Positions 1-7,200 of a stretch of 64,000 nt of DNA are shown piece after piece. A model generated the notes under the pieces. It saw only the letters and a program-made list of their open reading frames with translations. It did no database searches and was not told where the DNA came from. The stretch spans positions 74,134 through 138,133 of the forward strand of contig DDCZ01000055.1 of NCBI GenBank assembly GCA_002336485.1, read 5' to 3'. Every line of letters begins with the position of its first letter. The stretch's first letter is position 1. Position numbers and translations under genes: made by a program. The stretch is from Flavobacteriales bacterium UBA1993 (GTDB lineage: Bacteria > Bacteroidota > Bacteroidia > Flavobacteriales_G > Salibacteraceae).

Positions 1-189
1 AGTTATTGTTTGGACAATGGTAGGTCCAAATAGGTGGAATAGCAAGAGAACTCGTATGGGCGGTTGGTTGGATTGATAAGCACGGCTTGAGGTGGATTAG
101 ACTAGGGAGATTGTCTGGAACAATGTACGATGCACCTCCTCGAGCTAAGGCAGAATACAGTTATGTTATTCTAATATTGATAGAATCGA

Positions 190-218
190 TTTGACTTACG
201 TCATCGCGAGTATTTTTG
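190..218 (+). promoter_or_regulatory. Predicted promoter of the 236 lipoprotein gene
   Basis: An exact Bacteroidota -7 box TATTTTTG (TAnnTTTG) lies at 211-218, with TTTG at 190-193 as a possible -33 box and a 17-nt spacer, slightly short for the consensus. Transcription would begin near 224, which leaves a leader of about 12 nt and argues for the ATG at 236 rather than the in-frame codon at 191. Confidence 0.5.
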
Positions 219-235
219 CGGATCAAACTCTATTT

Positions 236-679
236 ATGAAGATTACTCGACTCGCATTTGCTGCATTGATCCTAACCCTTCCGTTGCTTTTTTCCTCATG
301 TAGCAAGTACAAAGAGAATAAGTGGATATCTGTCATCCCGAAAGAGAAGCGCCTGTATGGAAACTGGGAAATGACATACTTGTCCCATGAGAGCTTGAAC
401 GCAGTTGAAGTGGAATTCATATATGTTACGTTCAACGAAGACAACTCATTTCAATATTGGGCTAGTGGGGATGACGCGAACAATGGATGGTGGGATGAAG
501 GGCTCTCTGGCACATGGCAGTGGGGGGATAAGAAAAGTAAGCTTGTCATGACTTTTGAGGACGGAACAACCGAAGATTGGGTCATTGACCGATTGCAAAT
601 CGCAGATTTTTGGGTCGACATTCAGAGTTCAAAGTATCCGGGTGAACTCTACGTACAATTCTTTACCGATGGGGCATAA
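236..679 (+). CDS. Putative lipoprotein, lipocalin-like size, unknown function
   Basis: This 147-residue protein starts with a basic and hydrophobic signal peptide ending in LLFSSCSK, a lipobox whose Cys (about residue 22) would be lipidated, so it should be anchored in the outer or inner membrane facing the periplasm. The mature part is rich in Trp and aromatic residues and in alternating beta-type patterns (YGNWEMTYLS, GTWQWGDKKSKL, YVQFFTDGA). This resembles the small lipocalin-like/DUF lipoproteins common in Bacteroidota, but I do not recognise a specific family. The start at 236 is chosen because the signal peptide begins there and a TAnnTTTG box ends 17 nt upstream; a longer in-frame reading from 191 would bury the signal sequence. 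A terminator follows the stop within 10 nt, so the gene looks monocistronic. Confidence 0.7.
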   Translation: MKITRLAFAALILTLPLLFSSCSKYKENKWISVIPKEKRLYGNWEMTYLSHESLNAVEVEFIYVTFNEDNSFQYWASGDDANNGWWDEGLSGTWQWGDKKSKLVMTFEDGTTEDWVIDRLQIADFWVDIQSSKYPGELYVQFFTDGA

Positions 680-684
680 AAAAT

Positions 685-710
685 AGATGCTGCCGCATCT
701 GTGATTTTTT
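685..710 (+). terminator. Rho-independent terminator after the lipoprotein gene
   Basis: AGATGC (685-690), loop TGCC and GCATCT (695-700) form a 6-bp hairpin followed by a run of six T at 705-710. An A-run precedes the stem, so it could also work on the other strand. Confidence 0.75.
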
Positions 711-737
711 ATGTCCAAATCTCCTTAAGTAAAAACG

Positions 738-833
738 CTAGGATTAGCTTGCCCGCTCCGCGTGCGTCGCTGGTCCTTTTTGGGGGACAGCCCAAGAAAA
801 AATGGATGCACATGCATCCTACTTTTTATACCC
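738..833 (+). repeat. Structured intergenic RNA-like repeat, copy 1
   Basis: This is the first of two direct copies (unit length 118 bp from 738 to 856). Read as + strand RNA it folds into three stems. Stem I is GGATTAGC with GCTGGTCC, including two G-U pairs, continued by an inner 5-bp stem GCCCG/CGTGC with one mismatch. Stem II is TTGGG/CCCAA around GGACAG. Stem III is GGATGC/GCATCC (804-819) followed by five T, which is terminator-like. The G-U pairs would become A-C mismatches on the other strand, so the + strand is favoured. No protein-coding signal is convincing: the overlapping short reading frames run through the stems and into the tRNA. Confidence 0.6.
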
Positions 834-855
834 TAAACTTTATAAATCAAATCCA

Positions 856-953
856 CTAGGATTAGCTTGCTCCCTCCAGGAGCTGCGCTGGTCCTTCTTG
901 GGGGACAGCCCAAGCAAAAATGGATGCATATGCATCCTACTTTTTTTATGCCC
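856..953 (+). repeat. Structured intergenic RNA-like repeat, copy 2
   Basis: This second copy begins with the same 15 bases (CTAGGATTAGCTTGC) and shares most of the remainder with copy 1. Differences cluster in the inner stem, where GCTCC/GGAGC replaces GCCCG/CGTGC. One position changes from G-C to C-G on both sides, so pairing is kept. Stem II is CTTGGG/CCCAAG, and stem III is the palindrome GGATGCATATGCATCC (922-937) followed by seven T. The arrangement hairpin-hairpin-terminator suggests a small non-coding RNA or a mobile intergenic element. It may belong to a known Bacteroidota RNA family, which I could not check. Confidence 0.6.
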
Positions 954-998
954 AAAACTCATTTCGAGCAAGCTCGATGACTTTTGGGCATAAAAAAA
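941..998. repeat. 17-bp perfect inverted repeat with nested stem
   Basis: TTTTTTTATGCCCAAAA (941-957) is the exact reverse complement of 982-998. Between them TCGAGC (964-969) and GCTCGA (972-977) form a second stem. The left arm is the T-run of repeat copy 2 and the right arm is the A-run of the terminator at 994, so the two terminators are joined into one long cruciform-capable structure. Confidence 0.7.
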
Positions 999-1023
999 TC
1001 CCGAGCTTTCACTCGGGATTTTT
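994..1023 (-). terminator. Bidirectional terminator downstream of tRNA-Gln
   Basis: TCCCGAG (999-1005), loop CTTTCA and CTCGGGA (1012-1018) are flanked by five A on the left and five T on the right. On the minus strand it lies 6 nt past the tRNA 3' end, so it would end the tRNA transcript. Confidence 0.8.
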
Positions 1024-1028
1024 GCTTG

Positions 1029-1100
1029 TTGCCCGACTAGGACTCGAACCTAGACTGACGGTACCAAAAACCGCTGTCCTGCCAATTAGACGATCGGGCA
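1029..1100 (-). tRNA. tRNA-Gln (UUG)
   Basis: The 72-nt minus-strand sequence folds as a cloverleaf. The acceptor stem is TGCCCGA/TCGGGCA with discriminator A at 1029. The anticodon loop TTTTGGT carries anticodon TTG (Gln), and the T arm is CTAGG-TTCGAGT-CCTAG. The CCA end is not encoded. A variant -7 box (TACTTTCG on the minus strand, about 1118-1125) lies upstream. Confidence 0.93.
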
Positions 1101-1179
1101 TCCTTCCTTAAAAAGGGCTACGAAAGTAAAAAGATTTCGATTTTGTGGTAATGAAATAATTAATCCTCAATTTGCACGG

Positions 1180-1797
1180 GTGCCGTACTTAAAACACATA
1201 CCGGAAATCATTAAACCATTCGCTAAACATCTGATATTCAATATATCCAACGCGAGCAATGAAATCTATCTCACTTTTGATGATGGTCCGCACCCAACAA
1301 TTACGCCTTGGGTCTTAGATAAACTTGACGCATATTCTGCCCGCGGCACATTTTTTCTCGTAGGTGAAAACGCCCAGAAATACCCGGAATTGGTCAAGGA
1401 GATTATTCGGCGTGGTCATCAAATTGGAAATCATAGCCAGAATCACCTTGATGGCTGGAAGACGTCTCTGGATAAATATGTGCAGAATGTGGAGGAGTGC
1501 AACCAGCATTTGGCTACGACGCTATTCAGGCCGCCTTACGGCCAAATAACCCTAAGTCAGGCAAACAACCTTAAGTCAGGGTATAAACTCATCATGTGGA
1601 GTGATTTGAGTGCAGATTTCGACCCCTCCGTTTCAGTAGAAAAAGTCATTCAACACGCGACACACAAAACGGAATCGGGTAGTATTATCGTGTTCCATGA
1701 TAGCGACAAGGCCTGGCCTAGACTAAAAGACGCCTTGGAGCCATGTCTTGAGTACTATCAAGAGAAGGGATATAATATGGAGGCGATTAACCTCTAA
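1180..1797 (+). CDS. Polysaccharide deacetylase family protein (NodB homology)
   Basis: This 205-residue protein has the full NodB/carbohydrate-esterase-4 motif set. TFDDGP at residues 32-37 gives the catalytic base and metal Asp, and NHSQNH (His85, His89) supplies the metal-binding histidines. RPPYG, a W-x-D-hydrophobic motif and VFHD near residue 172 follow. Enzymes of this family remove N- or O-acetyl groups from peptidoglycan, chitin-like or capsular sugars. There is no clear signal peptide, although the N-terminal 25 residues are moderately hydrophobic, so its location is uncertain. The start is a GTG at 1180; no better ATG is in frame before the first motif. Its stop overlaps by 4 nt the convergent stop of the next gene. 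Confidence 0.85.
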   Translation: MPYLKHIPEIIKPFAKHLIFNISNASNEIYLTFDDGPHPTITPWVLDKLDAYSARGTFFLVGENAQKYPELVKEIIRRGHQIGNHSQNHLDGWKTSLDKYVQNVEECNQHLATTLFRPPYGQITLSQANNLKSGYKLIMWSDLSADFDPSVSVEKVIQHATHKTESGSIIVFHDSDKAWPRLKDALEPCLEYYQEKGYNMEAINL

Positions 1798-3185
1798 GCC
1801 AACTCCGGTAAATTCAACGCCACCTTCGTTTCTTTGATTACGTCAAATCCACCCACTAGATCGATCGTGCCCTTAACTCCTTTGGATTGCAAAATACTCG
1901 CTGCAATAACTGAACGATATCCACCCTTACAGTGGATGGCATAGGTTTTAGTCATATCTATTTCTCCAAGCAGATCCACAAAAAAGTCTAGCGGTACATT
2001 TTGTGCACCAACCATGTTTCCTTGCTCAAACTCTGAAGGCTTTCTAACATCCATGATCTGTGCATCTCCAACCCCAGTAACTTCTAATTCTTCTGGTGTA
2101 ATTGACGCAAGCGACCGAGTTTCAAATCCAGCATTCTTCCATGCAGAAATCCCGCCGCCCAAATAACCCTTCACGTTGTCATAGCCAACACGCGCCAATC
2201 GCATAATTGCTTCTTTCTCATTGCCTTCATCAGCAATGATTACGATCGCTTGATGCAAATCTTCAATCAATGCTCCAGCCCACGGCGCAAAGCCTCCGTT
2301 GAGACCGAGAAACCATGAGTTTGCAATGTGAGCCACTCTAAAGTCGTCCTGATGCCTTGTATCCAAAACCAATACCTGCTCATCAATCAACCCATTCACA
2401 TCGTGTGCTGATAGTGCCTTAATTGAGCCTTCAAAGACATCCTCAATGGACTTGTATCCCGTTTTGTTTTGTGCTGCAGCCTTCGCAAAATATTGTGGCG
2501 GGGGTAAAATTCCAGTGGTCAACTCCGATATGAAATCCTCTCTTGAAATGTCGCCGAGTGCATAATTGGTTTCCTTTTGGTCTCCCAACAAAGCCGATGT
2601 TTCGGACGACATATTCTTACCACAAGCCGAGCCCGCCCCATGCGCTGGATAAACGGTGATATTATTTGGCAATGGCATTATCTTAGTTCGAAGTGAGTCG
2701 TAAAGCGCTCCGGCCATATCCTCGGCTGTAATTTCGCCCGTTTTCTGAGCAAGGTCAGGACGGCCTACATCACCAATAAAAAGCGTATCGCCAGTATAAA
2801 TAGAGTGCTCTACTCCATGCTCATCAAATAACAAGAAGCACGAAGATTCAGGCGTATGTCCTGGAGTATGAAGCACCTTCATCTGAAGCTTGCCAATGTT
2901 GAACATCTGGCCATCTTCTGCTTCGATGATTTTGTAACCCGTTTTAGCCGTTGGACCATAAACAATTTGAGCTCCTGTTTTTTCAGCTAAATCAATGTGC
3001 CCACTCACAAAGTCAGCGTGGAAGTGTGTTTCAAAGATGTACTTGATTTTTGCACCCCGAGCCTCGGCCATCTTTATGTATGGTTCCGTTTCCCGAAGGG
3101 GATCAATTATTACTGCTTCTCCGTTCGATTCGATGTAATAAGCTGCTTCTGAAAGGCAGCCGGTATAAAGTTGTTCTATGTACAT
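1794..3185 (-). CDS. CstB-like persulfide dioxygenase-rhodanese fusion
   Basis: 463 residues with three parts. Residues 1-235 are a metallo-beta-lactamase fold of the ETHE1/persulfide dioxygenase type: THFHADFVSGH gives His54, His56, Asp58 and His63, followed by HTPGHTPES, the YTGDTLF segment and YPAHG. Residues about 260-360 are a rhodanese fold without an active-site Cys (IIADEGNEK in its place). Residues about 365-463 are a second rhodanese with CKGGYRS, catalytic Cys419. Order and length match CstB of Staphylococcus, which oxidises persulfides to thiosulfate, so a role in sulfide or persulfide detoxification is likely. The protein has no signal peptide and should be cytoplasmic. A TAnnTTTG box 8 nt upstream implies an almost leaderless mRNA. 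The neighbouring genes are unrelated in function. Confidence 0.85.
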   Translation of the reverse strand: MYIEQLYTGCLSEAAYYIESNGEAVIIDPLRETEPYIKMAEARGAKIKYIFETHFHADFVSGHIDLAEKTGAQIVYGPTAKTGYKIIEAEDGQMFNIGKLQMKVLHTPGHTPESSCFLLFDEHGVEHSIYTGDTLFIGDVGRPDLAQKTGEITAEDMAGALYDSLRTKIMPLPNNITVYPAHGAGSACGKNMSSETSALLGDQKETNYALGDISREDFISELTTGILPPPQYFAKAAAQNKTGYKSIEDVFEGSIKALSAHDVNGLIDEQVLVLDTRHQDDFRVAHIANSWFLGLNGGFAPWAGALIEDLHQAIVIIADEGNEKEAIMRLARVGYDNVKGYLGGGISAWKNAGFETRSLASITPEELEVTGVGDAQIMDVRKPSEFEQGNMVGAQNVPLDFFVDLLGEIDMTKTYAIHCKGGYRSVIAASILQSKGVKGTIDLVGGFDVIKETKVALNLPELA

Positions 3186-3192
3186 ATTGGCG

Positions 3193-3200
3193 CAAAATTA
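3193..3200 (-). promoter_or_regulatory. Predicted -7 box for the CstB-like gene
   Basis: The minus strand reads TAATTTTG (TAnnTTTG), 7 nt before the ATG at 3185. With a start point about 7 nt downstream the message would begin at or next to the start codon. Confidence 0.5.
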
Positions 3201-3224
3201 GGTAACGATGAAACACTCGAACAT

Positions 3225-3254
3225 AAAAAAGGCCCGACAAACAATTGTCGAGCC
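3225..3254 (-). terminator. Terminator after the porP-like gene
   Basis: On the minus strand GGCTCGACAA and TTGTCGGGCC form a 10-bp stem (one G-U) around TTGT, followed by six T. It lies 24 nt past the stop at 3278 and would end the adhesin-porP transcript. Confidence 0.8.
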
Positions 3255-3277
3255 CATTCTTTAATTCTTTTTGGCGA

Positions 3278-4228
3278 TTATAAATCCGCAGCTGGAATAA
3301 TCGGCTTCGAATTCTTCTTAGTAAATCGAATCCCTAATAGGATTTCATGTGAACCATTTGAAGCACTGCCAATTTTTCCAATGTCTAAATCATAGCTGTA
3401 ACCAATGCGCATGTTATTTTGAAATTGGTATCCAACCATCATTCCAATGGCCGAGGCGATTTCCTCTTGGATAGGCATACGCACCGAAGCACCAAGCAAT
3501 ACCGATTCTTTAATAATTCCTCTTACGTTAAGCTCTTGCATAAAGATGGAGCTCACGTATCGACTAAAGAAGTTTCCTTCTAACCCGAAGTCATCGCTGA
3601 AATCATGTCGATATCCAAGGTTTAGATAATAATGTCTGTTTAGTTCGCTTAACTCACCATTGTAATCCGAAAACAGCTGAACTTGCGCGTTCGTAATCTG
3701 AGGAACATATATGCCGGCATGAAACTTCTTGGCCGCAAACCTCACCCCAGCTCCAAAATCTGGAATCCATGCTGACATGTTACCGCTGCTAACCGCAATA
3801 TCCTGGGCATTCTCAAGATTCATTTCCGCGCCATTTGCCGCCCACTGGAAAATTGATCCTGCCAGTGTAAAGCTTAGCTTATAGTCTTGGGTAAGCTTCA
3901 AGTGATAGGCATAGTTTAGCTGCAATCCAGCCTTGCTAATAGCTCCAACAACATCATTAAAGACCGCTCCTCCAATTCCCATCCGATCTCCCCAAACAGG
4001 GCCGTCAACGCTTAGGTAATAGGTTCTAGGAGCGTCCGTAATACCTGCCCATTGGTTTCTGAACATCACGTTGGCATGGTAGTATTCCGAAGCACCTGCA
4101 ACCGCAGGGTTTACGGTGTACTCATTTTCTGAGAATTGCGTCCACTGCTCAAGCTGCTGTGCCATGGTGGCGCCAGAAGCAAGGAAGAGTGATATTATAA
4201 CGATGAACTTTTTCATAATCATTTTCAT
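3278..4228 (-). CDS. PorP/SprF family T9SS outer-membrane protein
   Basis: 316 residues with a signal peptide ending in TMAQ (about residue 24). The mature protein begins with the features of the PorP/SprF family: Q-x-F-S-x-N-x-Y-x-x-NPAVAG, then FRNQWAGITDAPRTY, followed by alternating hydrophobic strands of a 12-14-strand beta-barrel and a terminal strand ending near GIRFTKK. In Flavobacterium johnsoniae SprF sits next to SprB and is needed for its export; members beside type B T9SS cargo are thought to help anchor that cargo in the outer membrane. Here the gene follows the giant adhesin by 7 nt, so the two are almost certainly co-transcribed partners. A second ATG 12 nt downstream (4216) is an alternative start. 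Confidence 0.9.
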   Translation of the reverse strand: MKMIMKKFIVIISLFLASGATMAQQLEQWTQFSENEYTVNPAVAGASEYYHANVMFRNQWAGITDAPRTYYLSVDGPVWGDRMGIGGAVFNDVVGAISKAGLQLNYAYHLKLTQDYKLSFTLAGSIFQWAANGAEMNLENAQDIAVSSGNMSAWIPDFGAGVRFAAKKFHAGIYVPQITNAQVQLFSDYNGELSELNRHYYLNLGYRHDFSDDFGLEGNFFSRYVSSIFMQELNVRGIIKESVLLGASVRMPIQEEIASAIGMMVGYQFQNNMRIGYSYDLDIGKIGSASNGSHEILLGIRFTKKNSKPIIPAADL

Positions 4229-4235
4229 TCCTTAA

Positions 4236-7200
4236 TTATTTCAGGATACTAACTGGTCCGGTGACTAACTCATTTACGTCATCATCTTTCAGATCGATAA
4301 CGAAGTAATATGTTCCCACTGGCAGTGAGTTTCCTTTATATGTTCCATCCCATGGCGTTGTATAACCAGGGGCTGATTCGAATATTAGGTTACCCCAACG
4401 GTTAAATATTTGAACCGTCGCGTTCGGGAATTTGCTGATTCGATCGATGACAAAGAATTCATTCACACCATCACCATTTGGAGAGAAGCCACCAACTGGG
4501 TCAACAATCTTTTCAACGGTAACAACAACGCTGTCTATTCCAAAACAATTATCTGGATCTATTGCGGTTACGTAGTAAACTGTTGTCTTCAATGGATTCA
4601 CCAATGGATTGTAATCGGTTAGACTCGAAATATCCTTATCAGGCGACCAAGTCACGGATATTCCACCAGACACTGTCGGACTTCCTCCGATGGTAACCTC
4701 ATCGCCTGGCTCGATTGTCACATTCTCCCCGGCGCTAAGACCAGGTCCGTCTGTCTCGTACACGTAGATTGTATCTCGTGCAACACAAACGCCATTTGTT
4801 CCTTCAAAGACAAACATGTTGGTGTCATCCGATATATCTACAAGTGCTACGGAAGAGTTGCTCTGAACAATTCCAGAAGCGTTGATCCATCTGACCGACG
4901 TAGCTAACGAATCGGTTCCAGTAATTGGAACTCCTCTACTCTCAGGACATACCTCGAAGTCATCGTCCACATCTACACTTACGAAGTTGAGGGAGTTGAT
5001 TTCGAATGTATCCGAAACAGCACAACCAGCAGCATCCGTAATGGTCAACATATATGTTCCTGCCAATATATTGGTAAGGTCTTGGCTCGCGAATGCATTC
5101 GAGTCAGCATCCATCCAGCTATACGTGTAACCCGGTGTTCCACCTGTTACGGTGATGAAGATGTTTCCATCTCCGGTGTAGTCACATGTCGCATCTTCCG
5201 TTGTGTCAACTGTCAAGACAAGCGCGGTTGGACCACCTACGTTGGCAGATCCGCTAACCGTACATCCATTCGCGTCGGTGATCGTCACATCATAAACGCC
5301 GGCACAAAGACCTGTAAGGGCGCTGTCCGTTGCCCCTGTATTCCAGCTATAAGAATATGGCGCTGAACCTCCCGAAGCATTTGCCTCTGCAGTTCCGTCA
5401 CAATTAGACCCACAAGCAACTGATGTAATATCAAATGCCTCAAGTATTAGCTCGGCAGGTTCAACAATCTCATAGATTGCGAATGCTAAACAAAGGTTTG
5501 CATCGGCAACCGCTAGTGTATCAAACCCAGCACATAAGTTGCTATCGTTCATCGTAGTGGTTCCAGTCGACCATTGTGTAACGTATGGTGATGTTCCGCC
5601 GCTTAGTGTAATTGATATCGAACCGTCACATTCGCCGAAGCAACTTACGTTGACAAGAGAATCTAAGGCGATATCTGGCGCGTTGTTGTTGTTCAGAATG
5701 AAATTAAACGTGTCTAAACAACCGTTTGAGTCGGTGATCTCCACATTGTAAATTCCTGCAAACAGATTTATTGCGGTGCTCGTAGTTTGATTTGGAACCA
5801 AATCGTCAAACGCAATATCCAACCATCGATAACCATACGTGCTGCCAGTTCCGCCTCCAGCTGAAACAGAAATGCTTCCGTTTGCCTGTTGACAATCTGG
5901 TTCCGTCATACTGTCCAGTGCAATTGTGATATCTGGTGGCGAGGTCAACACGAATGTTAAGCTATCGTCGCAACCTGAAGTGTCACTAATAGTTACTGTA
6001 TACGTTCCTGCACAGAGACTGTCAATCACGTTTGTTGTATCACCTGTACTCCAAAGAATCATTGGGGTAGATGTTCCAGTGATTGTTAAATCAATAACCC
6101 CATCACATGTACCTGGACAACCTAGTTCCGTAACATTCGCAACTATAGTAAACGCACTTGGGCTATCAAGTGTAACTGAATCGATTATGATCGTTCCGTT
6201 GTCGTCCGTGACAGTTACGGTATATGTTCCAGCGCACAACCCTGTGATCGTTTGAGTAGTGTCTCCATTACTCCAAGCAAATGAATATGGCAATACACCA
6301 CCCGCGACATTTGCAGTAATCTCACCATTACAAGGTCCGTCTTCACATGTAATGTCTGTGACATCGAAGTCGAGTGCCATTGCATCTGGTTCGAAGATGG
6401 TGATGGTATCAACGGAAGAACATCCGTTTGTATCCGTTACCGTAACAACTACCAAACCTGCACACAATGAATCGGCAGTTTGTGTTGTATCTCCATTACT
6501 CCATGCATAAACCACTGTTCCAAGTGAAGATGTGACGGTGACCGTTGCAGTTCCATCGCATTGCCCAAGAGCAGAGGCGTTGACTGCAGTCAAGCTAATT
6601 TCAGGACCATCCGTCTCTGAAACAGGATAACCGAAGACTTCAAAACATCCGTTGGCATCTGTTACAGTAAGCTGGTAGAATCCGAAACAAAGTGAATCAC
6701 TCACGTTTGTTGTGTCTCCGTTTGTCCAAGCGTAGTTAAAACCACCTCCACCACCAGAGATCGTCGAAGTGATTGTTCCATCGCAGTCTCCACATGTGGC
6801 ATCTACTACAATCGCTGTATCCTGAATTATTTCATTCGGTGATGTAATCGTAATGGTATCGTATGCCTCACATCCGTTGATGTCACTTACAGTTACCATA
6901 TAATCTCCCGCACAAAGTCCTGTGGCGGCTTGCACACCCTGACCGTTACCCGGTATTGGGCTCCAGTTGTATGAGTAGGATCCACCTCCACCTGATGGTG
7001 TTAATGTTATTGTTCCATCACAAATACCGAAGCAAGATGCGTTGGTAGATGTGTCTGCGATTAAGATCCCTGTTGGCGCATCAATGATGAACTCAACAAT
7101 CGTATCGCAACCTGCGTTATCTGAAATGGTGACCGTGTATGTTCCAGCAGTCAGTCCTGTGTTTGTAGCAACGTTTCCTGCACTGTTGCTCCAAGCATAT

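Noticed and set aside
2..76. 25-codon open frame running in from the left edge (…VGPNRWNSKR…)
   Set aside because: It could be the C-terminus of a gene outside the window, but it is too short to judge and the opposite strand is also open there.
738..998. Possible insertion sequence ends
   Set aside because: Inverted repeats are present but no transposase frame or target-site duplication is visible; hairpins and T-runs fit terminators better.
802..1111. Two overlapping 63-residue frames containing LQELRWSFLGDSPSKNG-type sequence
   Set aside because: They are translations of the hairpin repeat, and the second runs antisense through tRNA-Gln. The constraint seen is on RNA pairing, not codons.
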